From Pseudomonas sp. CROZ-RG-20F-R04-15 (lineage in GTDB: Bacteria; Pseudomonadota; Gammaproteobacteria; Pseudomonadales; Pseudomonadaceae): a DNA stretch of 64,000 bases. Location: contig NZ_JAKNQL010000018.1 in assembly GCF_022662375.1 (NCBI RefSeq), positions 1 through 64,000 of the forward strand, written 5' to 3'. Below the pieces are notes generated by a model. The model saw only the letters and a list, made by a program, of their open reading frames with translations, did no database searches and was not told the origin of the DNA. The first letter of the stretch is position 1; every line of letters starts with the position of its first letter. The position numbers and the translations under genes were made by a program. Below, piece after piece: positions 16,287 through 25,097 of the stretch.

Positions 16287-17498
16287 TTATTTACGCATCC
16301 GCATCAACTCCGGCAAGCCGATTTTAAGCAGCCTTGCCGTACGGCTCTTCGCCAGCTCCTCAACGCCTTCATGCTCGGTCAGATGCGCCATCTGCGCCGC
16401 CATGTTCATCACCAGCGCCTCACGGGAATACACGCCGCCGCCGAGCTGATAGACCGACGCAATCAGCTCACGCAGCTCCAGCGGCAATCGCCAGCGAGTA
16501 CGCAACGCCGAACCATAAGCCGCACCAAACTCAGCCAACGCCTCGCCGACCTCCTCCAGCTCATCCAGCGCACCGCCGGCCTGCTGCCATTCCTGCAAAC
16601 ACCGCAGCAACGCCAGATCGCCGAGACGATGCAACATGCCCGCGCAATAGCAGCGCTCCTGATCCAGATCAAGCAGGCGCGCCAACGTGCGCGCGTATTC
16701 AGCAGTGTGCAGCGACAGCCCCCAGTAACGCTCGGCGTAATCGGCCAGACAGGGATCACTGAGTTTCGCACTGCGCTTGAGCGCCAGCCCCAGAATGAGG
16801 TTCATGCTCTGTCCGGTGCCCAGACGATGCAGGGCCTGCGCCAGGGTTTGTACCGGCGCGCCGTGGTGTTGCGCGGCGCTGTTGGCCGCAGCGATCAACA
16901 CAGCAGTGATCTGCGGATCGGTTTTAATTTCATCTTCCAACAGCTTCAGATCCAGCCCGCTGGGATTAAGGCTGCGTTTCACCGCTACTTGCACATCGGT
17001 CATCAACGGCGCGCCGTCAGCCTGCTCTCGGCGGCGCTCAAGGAAAACCGACAGAGTCATGCCAGGTGCCAATGCCGGCACCTCACAGAACACTTCCTCA
17101 CCGGCATTGAGCAGCAAGCCCTGCAATCGCTCGGTCAGGCTTTCCATGTTCAACGGTTTGGTCAGATACGCCGTCGGCGCCAGCGGAATCGCTTCGCGCA
17201 CGCTGGCACTGTCGTTACGGCTGCTCATCAGAATGAACGGCAGCGGCGGATTGCGTTTGCGCTGCCGCACGCTGCGCAACACGCTCAAGCCATCGACGCC
17301 GGGTAGCTCCCAATCGACGATGGCCAGGTCATAAGGAATTTCGCTGAGCATCGACATGGCTTGCTGGCCATCGGCACACAGGTCCAGCCGCGCATCGCAA
17401 CGCACGTTCAGCAACACTTGTTTGAGCAGGTCGCGAGACCACGGATCAGCCTCGGCGATCAGCACTCGCGGTACGGCGGGTAAATCAACGGCAGTCAT
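16287..17498 (-). CDS. Response regulator with HDOD output domain
   Basis: A 403-residue protein. The receiver domain (about 10-125) has the acidic EADPW segment, the phosphoacceptor in YDLAIVDWELPGVDG and the late Lys in AYLTKPLN. An intermediate region follows (about 130-190), then an HDOD-type domain (about 200-400, DYAERYWGLSLHTAEYARTLARL and CYCAGMLHRLGDLALL). HDOD proteins are HD-related signalling modules that often lack hydrolase activity. The start at 17498 has GGGAGAG upstream. No kinase is adjacent. A PilZ-like role for the middle region cannot be excluded but is not visible. Confidence 0.8.
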   Translation of the reverse strand: MTAVDLPAVPRVLIAEADPWSRDLLKQVLLNVRCDARLDLCADGQQAMSMLSEIPYDLAIVDWELPGVDGLSVLRSVRQRKRNPPLPFILMSSRNDSASVREAIPLAPTAYLTKPLNMESLTERLQGLLLNAGEEVFCEVPALAPGMTLSVFLERRREQADGAPLMTDVQVAVKRSLNPSGLDLKLLEDEIKTDPQITAVLIAAANSAAQHHGAPVQTLAQALHRLGTGQSMNLILGLALKRSAKLSDPCLADYAERYWGLSLHTAEYARTLARLLDLDQERCYCAGMLHRLGDLALLRCLQEWQQAGGALDELEEVGEALAEFGAAYGSALRTRWRLPLELRELIASVYQLGGGVYSREALVMNMAAQMAHLTEHEGVEELAKSRTARLLKIGLPELMRMRK

Positions 17499-17585
17499 GC
17501 GCGCTCTCCCTTGCAATGCCTGAACCTTAGCCAATGCTGGCCATTCGATACAGCGCTAAAGCGCTCGATGTGTTTCAAGGGGCGT

Positions 17586-17613
17586 AAAAAAACCCGCCGA
17601 AGCGGGTTTTTTG
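17586..17613 (-). terminator. Rho-independent terminator of gabT
   Basis: AACCCGC / GCGGGTT arms around a short loop are flanked by A7 on the left and T6 on the right, so the element can end transcription on either strand. It lies 22 bp past the gabT stop and just upstream of the HDOD regulator gene. Confidence 0.9.
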
Positions 17614-17635
17614 TCGATCAGGTCACACGGGGTGA

Positions 17636-18913
17636 TCAGAGCTCGGAGAAGCACTCTTCGATGATCGCCAGACCTTTGTCCAGTTGCTCGTCCGGCGAGG
17701 TCAGCGGTACGAGGACGCGCAGAACGTTGCCGTAGGTGCCGCAGGACAGCAGGATCAGGCCTTTGTCACGCGCCTTGGCCACAACCGACGCTACTGCTGC
17801 AGCGTTCGGCTTGTGGCTGTCGCCGTTTTCGAACAGCTCGACCGCGATCATCGCGCCCAGGGCACGGACTTCACCGATCACCGGGTACTTGGCCTGGATA
17901 GCTTTCAGACCAGTGACCAGACGCTCGCCGACAGCCTTGCAGCGGTCCAGCAGTTGCTCTTCTTCGAACACTTCCATCACAGCCAGAGCAGCGGCGCAAG
18001 CGATCGGGCTACCGGCGTAGGTGCCGCCCAGGCCGCCTGGCGCGATAGCGTCCATGTATTCGGCCTTGCCGCAAACACCGGCGAGCGGGAAGCCGCCAGC
18101 GATGGATTTGGCGAAAGTGGTCAGGTCGGCAGCAACACCCATCTGTTCCATGGCGAAGAACGTACCGGTACGACCAGCGCCAGTTTGCACTTCGTCAGCA
18201 ATCAGCAGGATGCCGTGCTGGTCGCACAGAGCGCGCAGACGCTTCATGAACTCCTTCGGCGCGACGTAGAAACCACCTTCGCCCTGAACCGGCTCGATGA
18301 TGATCGCAGCGATGTCTTTCGGCTCGGCGTCGTTCTTGAAGATGCGTTCGATGGAAGCGATCGAATCGTCGATGCTCACACCGTGCAGTTCGTTCGGGTA
18401 CAGCGCGCGGAAGATGCCGCCTGGCATCAGGCCCATGCCAGCCGAGTAAGGCACGACTTTACCGGTCAGGCCCAGGGTCATCATGGTGCGACCGTGGTAA
18501 GCGCCGGTGAACGCGATCACGCCAGCACGGCCAGTGGCGGCACGGGCGATTTTCACGGCGTTTTCCACGGCCTCGGAACCGGTGGTGACCAGCAGGGTTT
18601 TCTTGGCGAAATCACCTGGCACCTTGGCGTTGATTTTCTCGCACAGCTCAACGTACGGCTCGTAAGCCAGTACCTGGAAGCAAGTGTGGGTCAGCTTGTT
18701 CAGCTGTTCGGTCACGGCGGCGATGATTTTCGGGTGCACGTGGCCGGTGTTCAGTACCGCGATGCCGCCGGCGAAGTCGATGAACTCACGACCTTCAACG
18801 TCAGTCACGGTAGCGTTCTTTGCCGATTCAGCGAAGATCGGGTGAATCTGGCCAACACCACGTGGAACAGCTGCGGTACGACGGGCCATTAGTTCAGCGT
18901 TAGTCTTGCTCAT
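17636..18913 (-). CDS. gabT: 4-aminobutyrate aminotransferase
   Basis: A 425-residue class III PLP aminotransferase that converts GABA and 2-oxoglutarate to succinate semialdehyde and glutamate. It starts MSKTNAELMARRTAAVPRG, as in Pseudomonas GabT. Visible motifs are GSEAVENAVKIARAATGR, AFTGAYHGRT, IADEVQTGAGRTG and the PLP lysine in TFAKSIAGGFPL. The start at 18913 is preceded by GAGGA. It follows gabD on the same strand after 185 bp, the classical gabDT order, so the two enzymes form the GABA shunt to succinate. Confidence 0.95.
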   Translation of the reverse strand: MSKTNAELMARRTAAVPRGVGQIHPIFAESAKNATVTDVEGREFIDFAGGIAVLNTGHVHPKIIAAVTEQLNKLTHTCFQVLAYEPYVELCEKINAKVPGDFAKKTLLVTTGSEAVENAVKIARAATGRAGVIAFTGAYHGRTMMTLGLTGKVVPYSAGMGLMPGGIFRALYPNELHGVSIDDSIASIERIFKNDAEPKDIAAIIIEPVQGEGGFYVAPKEFMKRLRALCDQHGILLIADEVQTGAGRTGTFFAMEQMGVAADLTTFAKSIAGGFPLAGVCGKAEYMDAIAPGGLGGTYAGSPIACAAALAVMEVFEEEQLLDRCKAVGERLVTGLKAIQAKYPVIGEVRALGAMIAVELFENGDSHKPNAAAVASVVAKARDKGLILLSCGTYGNVLRVLVPLTSPDEQLDKGLAIIEECFSEL

Positions 18914-19042
18914 TACAGTCCTCATTCGCCGCTCATCGGGCGGCGTGGTTCAAGGATTAAGCGGGAGAAATCGACGGTGGCAGCATGCGATGATCGACTG
19001 CCACGGCGTTCCTGGCCGCAGAGAAAATTCCGGTTTGAAACG

Positions 19043-19076
19043 ACGCAAAGGGACAGCGCTCTCGTGCCCTTTGCGT
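19043..19076. repeat. Hairpin in the gabD-gabT intergenic region
   Basis: Perfect 10-bp arms ACGCAAAGGG / CCCTTTGCGT enclose 14 bp, 23 bp past the gabD stop. There is no T-run, so it may slow decay of the gabD part of the message rather than end it. A second smaller GC stem (CGCCGC/GCGGCG) lies close to the gabT ribosome site. Confidence 0.5.
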
Positions 19077-19098
19077 TTGCAGCGATCCCTTTCCCGGC

Positions 19099-20541
19099 TT
19101 AGATGCCCAGGCAGAGGTATTTGATTTCCAGGTAATCTTCGATGCCGTACTTGGAGCCTTCACGTCCCAGGCCAGAGGCCTTGATGCCGCCGAACGGCGC
19201 GACTTCGTTGGAGATCAGCCCGGTGTTGACGCCGACCATGCCGTATTCCAACGCTTCAGCGACACGGAACACACGACCGAGGTCGCGAGCATAGAAGTAC
19301 GAAGCCAGACCGAACTCGGTGTCGTTGGACATCGCGATCACTTCGGCTTCGTCTTTGAAGCGGAACAGTGGCGCCAGTGGACCGAAGGTTTCTTCCTTGG
19401 CCACCGCAGCGTTTTTCGGCACGTTGGTGAGGATGGTCGGCTCGAAGAAGTTGCCTTCCATCGCCTTGCCACCGGCCAGTACGGTTGCGCCTTTGGCCAC
19501 AGCGTCAGCAATGTGTTCTTGCACCTTGGCCACAGCTTTTTCGTCGATCAGCGGGCCAGTGGTGGTGCCATCTTCCAGACCGTTGCCGATCTTCAGTTTG
19601 GCTACAGCCACTTTCAGCTTCTCGGCGAACGCGTCGTAGACCGAATCCTGAATGTACAGACGGTTGGCGCAGACGCAGGTCTGGCCGTTGTTGCGATACT
19701 TGGAAATGATCGCGCCTTCGACGGCCTTATCCAGGTCCGCGTCGTCAAACACGATGAACGGCGCGTTGCCGCCCAGTTCCAGCGAGACTTTCTTGATGTC
19801 CTTGGCGCACTCCGACATCAGTTGACGACCAATTTCGGTCGAACCGGTGAAGGACAGTTTGCGCACGATCGGGTTGCTGGTCAGCTCGCTGCCGATGTCG
19901 CCGGCGCTGCCGGAAACCACGCTGAACACGCCCGCAGGAATGCCCGCGCGCTGAGCCAGTTCGGCCAGTGCGAATGCGGAAAACGGAGTTTGCGAAGCCG
20001 GCTTGAGCACCATGGTGCAACCGGCGGCCAGTGCCGGGCCGGCTTTACGGGTGATCATCGCCGCCGGGAAGTTCCACGGGGTGATCGCGGCGGTCACGCC
20101 GATTGGCTGCTTGATCACGATCAGGCGCTTGTCTGGCTGATGGCCCGGAATCACATCACCGTAGATACGCTTGGCTTCTTCGGCGAACCACTCGATGAAC
20201 GAAGCGGCGTAAACGATTTCACCCTTGGCTTCGGCCAGCGGCTTGCCCTGCTCGAGAGTCATCAGGCGCGCGAGGTCGTCCTGGTTCTCGATCATCAGTT
20301 CGAACCAGCGACGCAGCTTGCCGGCACGCTCTTTAGCGGTCAGTGCACGCCAGGCTGGCAGCGCCTTGTCCGCGGCTTCGATGGCACGGCGGGTTTCGGC
20401 CGCGCCCATTTTTGGCACGGTACCGAGGATTTCGCCGGTGGCCGGGTTGTTGACCTTGATCGTCTGACCGTTGTCCGCATCGACCCAAGCGCCATCAATG
20501 AAGGCTTGCTGGCGGAACAACAGGGTGTCTTTAAGCTGCAT
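19099..20541 (-). CDS. gabD: Succinate-semialdehyde dehydrogenase (NADP+)
   Basis: A 480-residue aldehyde dehydrogenase that oxidises succinate semialdehyde to succinate. Motifs: ITPWNFPAAMITRKAGPALAAG (cofactor site), the Glu in SLELGGNAPF, and the catalytic Cys in NNGQTCVCANRLYIQ, where the double-cysteine form is usual for GabD. It ends in GLGREGSKYGIEDYLEIKYLCLG. I place the start at 20541 (MQLKDTLLFRQQAFIDG), which gives the normal family length; the open frame continues upstream to 20925 without a supporting start. gabT follows downstream. Confidence 0.95.
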   Translation of the reverse strand: MQLKDTLLFRQQAFIDGAWVDADNGQTIKVNNPATGEILGTVPKMGAAETRRAIEAADKALPAWRALTAKERAGKLRRWFELMIENQDDLARLMTLEQGKPLAEAKGEIVYAASFIEWFAEEAKRIYGDVIPGHQPDKRLIVIKQPIGVTAAITPWNFPAAMITRKAGPALAAGCTMVLKPASQTPFSAFALAELAQRAGIPAGVFSVVSGSAGDIGSELTSNPIVRKLSFTGSTEIGRQLMSECAKDIKKVSLELGGNAPFIVFDDADLDKAVEGAIISKYRNNGQTCVCANRLYIQDSVYDAFAEKLKVAVAKLKIGNGLEDGTTTGPLIDEKAVAKVQEHIADAVAKGATVLAGGKAMEGNFFEPTILTNVPKNAAVAKEETFGPLAPLFRFKDEAEVIAMSNDTEFGLASYFYARDLGRVFRVAEALEYGMVGVNTGLISNEVAPFGGIKASGLGREGSKYGIEDYLEIKYLCLGI

Positions 20542-20944
20542 GTCGGCTTTCCTTAACAGCACCGCGGCCTGCGCGGAGCAAATTATGATTGTAGAAAGGC
20601 GCCTCGCAAGGCTGCCGTCAGGGAAATCAGTGACCGGGTGTGGCGCATCAACAGTGCACGATTCGAAACACTGGCGCTTCAACGCCCGGTCAACGAGCGT
20701 TTGAAATCTCAAACGGATCGTAGGTTCAACGGGGTTAAAGGACAATAGGTCGTTCGAAAAAAAGAACAAAAACGGCGTGTTTGTGGAATTTTTCAGATCA
20801 ACGAGCCAAAAGTCCCCGCCGCAGGAAAACCTTAGATCAACCCTGCCAAAGCGCCAAGCGAGGGTTTTGCAGGACGTTACAGCTTTATGGAATGCAGCGC
20901 TTTCAGCCGACACGCGCACTGACAATACCCGCTCAAACCCAGCA
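20542..20944. promoter_or_regulatory. Upstream region of gabD, with a palindrome
   Basis: This 400-bp stretch between gabD and the tRNA-Arg promoter has no convincing gene. It should hold the gabD promoter. The clearest element is CGTTTGA-N4-TCAAACG, a perfect 7-bp dyad at 20698-20715, 157 bp upstream of the gabD start. It is a candidate site for a gab regulator, but no regulator gene is adjacent. Confidence 0.45.
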
Positions 20945-20973
20945 TGGACGCCCCGAGCCGACCTAGGTATGAT
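20945..20973 (+). promoter_or_regulatory. Sigma-70 promoter of the tRNA-Arg gene
   Basis: A -35 like TGGACG (20945-20950) and a -10 TATGAT (20968-20973) are spaced by 17 bp. The -10 ends 10 bp before the mature tRNA. The GC-rich bases after it (GTCGCCCG) resemble the discriminator of stringently controlled stable RNA promoters. Confidence 0.7.
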
Positions 20974-20983
20974 GTCGCCCGCT

Positions 20984-21060
20984 GCACCAGTAGCTCAGCT
21001 GGATAGAGTACTGCCCTCCGAAGGCAGGGGTCGTGGGTTCGAATCCCGCCTGGTGCACCA
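20984..21060 (+). tRNA. tRNA-Arg, anticodon CCG
   Basis: A 77-nt cloverleaf with acceptor stem GCACCAG / CTGGTGC, D-arm AGCTCAGCTGGATAGAGT, anticodon loop CCTCCGAA (anticodon CCG, reads CGG), T-arm GTGGGTTCGAATCCCGC and an encoded CCA end. A promoter lies directly upstream and a strong terminator 15 bp downstream, so it is a single-gene transcript. Confidence 0.97.
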
Positions 21061-21074
21061 TTGATTCAAACGAG

Positions 21075-21108
21075 AAAGCCCCGGACTGTGATGGTCCGGG
21101 GCTTTTTT
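21075..21108 (+). terminator. Rho-independent terminator after tRNA-Arg
   Basis: AGCCCCGGAC and GTCCGGGGCT pair over 10 bp around a 7-base loop, followed by T6. It ends the tRNA transcript and faces the convergent small acidic protein gene. Confidence 0.95.
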
Positions 21109-21137
21109 GTGGACGATGCAAAGAGACTTGGACGAAG

Positions 21138-21341
21138 TTATTCCGTCGTCCAGTCAAACTCATCGTAATCATCGTCGTCTTCCTCAGCCTCGTCCTCGAA
21201 GACGTCCTCTTCTTCAAGCACATCTTCTTCCGGCTGATTCAGCAGAAACTCTTTACGCGTCTCGGTAATCGCTCGCCGCATCTCTTCGCCCTTCTCCGGG
21301 CAGTTGAGCAGTTGGGCGATGCGGTCAATTTTTGCTGCCAC
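21138..21341 (-). CDS. Small acidic protein of unknown function
   Basis: A 67-residue protein of unknown function. The N-terminal half is helical and neutral (AAKIDRIAQLLNCPEKGEEMRRAITETRKEFLLNQ), and the C-terminal half is almost entirely Asp/Glu, ending YDEFDWTTE. I use the GTG at 21341 because GGAGG lies 5 nt upstream of it, whereas the longer frame to 21401 has no ribosome site. The acidic tail could bind a basic partner or mimic nucleic acid, but nothing in the neighbourhood points to one. Confidence 0.7.
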   Translation of the reverse strand: MAAKIDRIAQLLNCPEKGEEMRRAITETRKEFLLNQPEEDVLEEEDVFEDEAEEDDDDYDEFDWTTE

Positions 21342-21421
21342 GTTGTCCTCCAGCGCATCGGCAATGCCCCGATAGTGCGCGTTTTTGCGGGGCAATGCCA
21401 AATGGCTGAGGGGTCAGGCGG

Positions 21422-22018
21422 TCATTTTTTCTGCAACTGTTGGAGTCGGGCGTCGAGATCGGCGTTCGGGTAGCGTTTGTGCAGGTTGTTGAACAGGCTG
21501 TCGGCGGCTTGCGATTGGCCGGATTCGCGCAGGCGCAGGACTTCGCGCAGTTGTGCGTCGAGGCCGTTGGCCGGGGCGGCGGCGCGTTTGCTGAATTTTG
21601 CTTCATCGGCGCTGATGGCTTGATCTTGCATCGGCGCGGCCATTTCCATCATCGGCGCGGGTGCGGGCATGGCGCCGGCCGGGGCCGACAATCGGTGCAG
21701 TTGCGCTGAGTCCGTGTCGGTCATGGGCACAGCAAGCTTGGGGGCTGGGGCGTAGTCGTACTGACGCAACGGTTGAGGCGCGCGCTGTACCAGCGACAAC
21801 ATCAATGCCACGCCAACGAGGCTGGCGAACGCGACTTGCCAGCGCGGTTTGCGGCAAGCGTCCAGCCAGCGTTGCCACAGGCTTGGTTTCAGCGCAGGGG
21901 GTTGACGATGCGCTGCGTTGAGGATGAACGCATCGAGATGCGCTGGCGGCTCAGCATTTTGCTGTTCGCGGACGTGTTTGATCAGCGGATCTTCAGGTGT
22001 CTGGCGGGCGTCAGTCAT
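21422..22018 (-). CDS. Putative anti-sigma factor (membrane protein)
   Basis: A 198-residue protein with a cytoplasmic N-terminus of about 55 residues, one transmembrane segment (about 60-77, VAFASLVGVALMLSLVQ) and a periplasmic region rich in Ala and Pro that ends in a coiled C-terminal segment (AQLREVLRLRESGQSQAADSL to LQQLQKK). Its start overlaps the end of the ECF sigma gene by 4 bp, which is the main reason to call it an anti-sigma factor. The zinc motif HxxxCxxC of common anti-sigmas is absent, so it would be a non-classical one. Confidence 0.6.
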   Translation of the reverse strand: MTDARQTPEDPLIKHVREQQNAEPPAHLDAFILNAAHRQPPALKPSLWQRWLDACRKPRWQVAFASLVGVALMLSLVQRAPQPLRQYDYAPAPKLAVPMTDTDSAQLHRLSAPAGAMPAPAPMMEMAAPMQDQAISADEAKFSKRAAAPANGLDAQLREVLRLRESGQSQAADSLFNNLHKRYPNADLDARLQQLQKK

Positions 22019-22626
22019 GTGAGTACCTCCTCGGCCAGCAGCCGACGCAGTTTTTGCTGGGCGTAGCGCAAGCGGCTTTTGACGGTTTCCAGCGGTGTTT
22101 CGGTGAGAGTGGCGATTTGTGCCAGATCGAGGTCGCCGTGGGCGCGCAGCAGGAACACTTCGCGCTGGTCGGCGGGCAGGGTTTGCAGGGCATTTTCCAG
22201 GCGTTGGCTATCGCGGCTGAGGCTGAGCAGTTGCTCGGGACCGTTCGTTTCGTCACTCACGGCATGCGCTTGTTCGTCATAACTGTCGTGCAGCGGTTGC
22301 CTGGCGCCGTGTTTGCGCCAGTGGTCGATCAGGCGATTGCGCGCTATCTGGAACAGCCATGTACGAAATGTCGCCCGGCCTTGTGGCTGACTGCTGCTGC
22401 GGATCAGGCTCAGCCAGGTCTCCTGAAATACTTCGTCGGCCAGTTCCGGTTTGCCGCTCAATCCGAGCAGAAACCGGTACAGGCCTTGGCGATGGCGCGC
22501 GTACAAGATCTCGAACGCGGCGCCGTCGCCCTCGCGATAACGTGCGAGCAGCGATTCATCGCTGTTGGCGGTTGAGCTGTCTGCCGAAGCAAACAGCTGA
22601 CTGATGAAGCCTTTCAGACGACTCAC
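22015..22626 (-). CDS. ECF-family RNA polymerase sigma factor
   Basis: A 203-residue sigma factor. Region 2 is visible as FEILYARHRQGLYRFLLGLSG...LADEVFQETWLSLIR with the -10 recognition part RTWLFQIARNRLIDHWRK, and region 4 as LQTLPADQREVFLLRAHGDLDLAQIATLTETPLETVKSRLRYAQQKLRRLL. It sits between the vWFA lipoprotein gene, whose stop touches its start, and the putative anti-sigma gene, which overlaps it. The three genes look like one transcriptional unit. Target promoters are unknown. Confidence 0.9.
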   Translation of the reverse strand: MSRLKGFISQLFASADSSTANSDESLLARYREGDGAAFEILYARHRQGLYRFLLGLSGKPELADEVFQETWLSLIRSSSQPQGRATFRTWLFQIARNRLIDHWRKHGARQPLHDSYDEQAHAVSDETNGPEQLLSLSRDSQRLENALQTLPADQREVFLLRAHGDLDLAQIATLTETPLETVKSRLRYAQQKLRRLLAEEVLT

Positions 22627-24312
22627 TTATTCGATCCGTTGTTCAGTGGCCAGCGCATTCGATGCGGTTGAGCTGCGCAAGCTCTGCGCCAATTCGACCA
22701 GTTGCACAAACTCGTTGCGCAGTCCGAAGTGGTCATCGCCACGCGCGCCACGGGCCAGTGCTTCGGTGTCTTTCAGGCTGAAGTCGCCGGTATAACGACC
22801 GTCCTTGAGTTGTTGGGCGAATGCGGCCACCGCGGCGGCAAAACGCAGATCCTCGCTGGCTGCAGCAACCTGATTGTCGATGGGCCGCTCGATCAGCAGA
22901 CTTTTCCCACCTTCAGGCTGTTGATAACGCACACGCAGCATTGCCAATTCCCCGCTCTTCGCCGAAGCAACGGCGTCAGATTTGCCGTAACGCAGTGGCT
23001 CCAGCCAACCCTTCTCACCTGTCGGAACGATTTCGTACAACGCGGTCACCGTGTGCCCTGCGCCGATCTCGCCGGCATCGACTTTGTCATTGCTGAAATC
23101 CTCACGCTTCAAAGCACGGTTCTCATAGCCAAGCAGGCGATATTCGCTGACCTGCGCCGGGTTGAATTCCACCTGCAATTTGACGTTTTTCGCCACCACG
23201 GCAAGCGTCGAACTCAGCTGATCCACCAGCACTTTGCGCGCCTCGCGCAGATTATCGATGTAGGCGTAGTTGCCATCGCCTGCGTCGGCCAGTTGTTCCA
23301 TCAACTGTTCATTGTAGTTATCCACACCGAAACCCAGGGTCGTCAGCGAAAACCCGGTTCTGCGTTTATCCACAGCCATTTGCTTGAGGCTGTCGAAGTC
23401 GCTGACGCCGACATTGAAGTCGCCATCGGTGGCCAAGAGGATGCGGTTGATGCCTTTTGGGATGAAGGCCTGCTGGGCCATTTGGTAGGCCAGTTCGATA
23501 CCCGAGGCGCCAGCGGTCGAACCGCCCGCAGTCAATTGCTCGATGGCCGTACGAATTTTCGCTTTCTCGCGTCCGGAAGTCGGCTCCAATACCACTCTCG
23601 ATTCACCGGCATACACCACCAACGAAACGCGATCCTGATCACGCAGTTGATCGACCAGCAATTTCAGCGTGCTTTTGACCATCGGCAGGCCTTCGCGGCG
23701 ATCCATCGAGCCGGACACGTCGACCAGAAACACCAGATTGGCCGGGGCCAGTTCCGCCATCGTGTGGTCGGTGGCCTTGATGCCGATGCGCAGCAAGCGG
23801 GTGTGCGGGTTCCACGGTGAGGCCGCCAATTCAGTCGTTACGCCAAATGGCGAGCCGTCGCTGGGCAGCGCGTAGTCGTAGGGGAAGTAATTGACCATTT
23901 CTTCCAGCCGCACGGCGCCTTCCGGCGGCAGTCGACCGTGATTGAGCAAGCGGCGGACGTTGGCGTAGGCACCGGTGTCGACGTCAGCGCTGAAAGTCGA
24001 AACCGGGGATTCGGCGACGATGTGAATCGGGTTATCGGCCAACGCCTGATATTGCTCGCGCTGCGTATCGCGATAGCCCTGTGGATAACTTTCACTCAAC
24101 GGCATCGCCGCACTGCCCGCGTTGGGCATTTTGTACAGCGCGCGTTTGGCCATTGAGGTGTCAGCCATGACCGCTTCCTGCTGAACCAGAACTTCGGACT
24201 GCGCCGGCGCTGGCGCTGGCACAGCAGCAGAATCGGGTGTGGACGAAGCACCGCAACCGGCGAGCGCCAGCAGCACAGCAACCGCAACAGGACGTAAAAG
24301 AGAAAGGGACAT
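22627..24312 (-). CDS. vWFA-domain lipoprotein, YfbK-like
   Basis: A 561-residue lipoprotein. The signal ends in ALAGC, a lipobox. A von Willebrand-like N-terminal extension (VSTFSADVDTGAYANVRRLLNHGRLPP) is followed by the vWFA domain near 190-360 with the metal-ion site DVSGS in NLVFLVDVSGSMDRREG and later TDGDFNVGVSDF. The C-terminal DUF3520 region covers about 390-555. I use the start at 24312 because it has GAGG upstream and gives a proper signal sequence. It is the first gene of an operon with an ECF sigma factor. Its ligand is not known. Confidence 0.85.
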   Translation of the reverse strand: MSLSLLRPVAVAVLLALAGCGASSTPDSAAVPAPAPAQSEVLVQQEAVMADTSMAKRALYKMPNAGSAAMPLSESYPQGYRDTQREQYQALADNPIHIVAESPVSTFSADVDTGAYANVRRLLNHGRLPPEGAVRLEEMVNYFPYDYALPSDGSPFGVTTELAASPWNPHTRLLRIGIKATDHTMAELAPANLVFLVDVSGSMDRREGLPMVKSTLKLLVDQLRDQDRVSLVVYAGESRVVLEPTSGREKAKIRTAIEQLTAGGSTAGASGIELAYQMAQQAFIPKGINRILLATDGDFNVGVSDFDSLKQMAVDKRRTGFSLTTLGFGVDNYNEQLMEQLADAGDGNYAYIDNLREARKVLVDQLSSTLAVVAKNVKLQVEFNPAQVSEYRLLGYENRALKREDFSNDKVDAGEIGAGHTVTALYEIVPTGEKGWLEPLRYGKSDAVASAKSGELAMLRVRYQQPEGGKSLLIERPIDNQVAAASEDLRFAAAVAAFAQQLKDGRYTGDFSLKDTEALARGARGDDHFGLRNEFVQLVELAQSLRSSTASNALATEQRIE

Positions 24313-24396
24313 GGGGCTGACCTCGGGACGAAATTGATCATTCATCCACTGAGACGGGCAGCCCGTTCAGTTCGGGTTAAAGGCCGCTAAAAAATT

Positions 24397-24957
24397 TCAG
24401 CGGTGATAACGCCGCACTGCACTGCTGTTGCGCAGCACATGACCTTTGATTTTCTCCATCAGTTCGGCGCGGGTCAGACCGGCCGGCAAGGCGTCCGGGG
24501 CGAGATCCAGCGCGTAGATTTGGATGATGTAGTGGTGCGCACTGTCGCCCACCGGCGGGCACGGCCCCATGTAATGGGTATTGCCCTTGCTGTTGGTGCC
24601 GCCGACGCCTTCGAACGCAGACTTGGCGCCGACGCCCGCAGCAATCTGGTGCGTGGTGGCTTTGATGCCGTAATGAATCCAGTGATCGACGCCCAGGCCT
24701 TTCTGGCCGTCGGGATCATGCATGACGATCGCGTAACTCTGGGTCGCGGCGGGGCCGGCATTCCAGCTCAGGGCCGGCGACTGGTTCTTGCCGCCGCAGC
24801 CGGCCGCGTCGCTGGCCGCTGCCGAAGTGAACAGGCGATTATCGGAAACACCCGGGATGTTCAGGGTGAAACGCTCCTGGGCCTGCGCCGGAAACTGCAC
24901 GCAAAGGGTGACGGCAATGGCCGCAAGCCAAGGGTTGAGAGAGGTCAATCGGGTCAT
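24397..24957 (-). CDS. YbhB/YbcL-family (PEBP-like) periplasmic protein
   Basis: A 186-residue secreted protein of the phosphatidylethanolamine-binding/Raf kinase inhibitor-like family. A signal peptide of about 23 residues ends in FPAQAQER. The ligand-pocket motifs are AIVMHDPDGQKG, HWIHYGI and YMGPCPPVGDSAHHYIIQIYAL. The start at 24957 gives a normal signal; an open frame extends to 25068 without support. Bacterial YbhB-like proteins have no settled function. It is a single gene, divergent from the Rieske-FAD oxidoreductase. Confidence 0.85.
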   Translation of the reverse strand: MTRLTSLNPWLAAIAVTLCVQFPAQAQERFTLNIPGVSDNRLFTSAAASDAAGCGGKNQSPALSWNAGPAATQSYAIVMHDPDGQKGLGVDHWIHYGIKATTHQIAAGVGAKSAFEGVGGTNSKGNTHYMGPCPPVGDSAHHYIIQIYALDLAPDALPAGLTRAELMEKIKGHVLRNSSAVRRYHR

Positions 24958-25097
24958 TCCGGGAGCACCTTGTGCAGTTGGGCCGTGTTCGGCCTGCAAA
25001 CTATAGCCGTACCGTTCGTGCCGTGGCAGTAGCAAATGGCTGAACCTCGCACTACGACGCAAACTCACAAGAGAAATGCCCCGCGAGGAAGTCGCTC

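Noticed and set aside
19099..20925. gabD with a 128-residue N-terminal extension
   Set aside because: The extra frame has no ribosome site and no family similarity. The start at 20541 gives the normal 480 residues.
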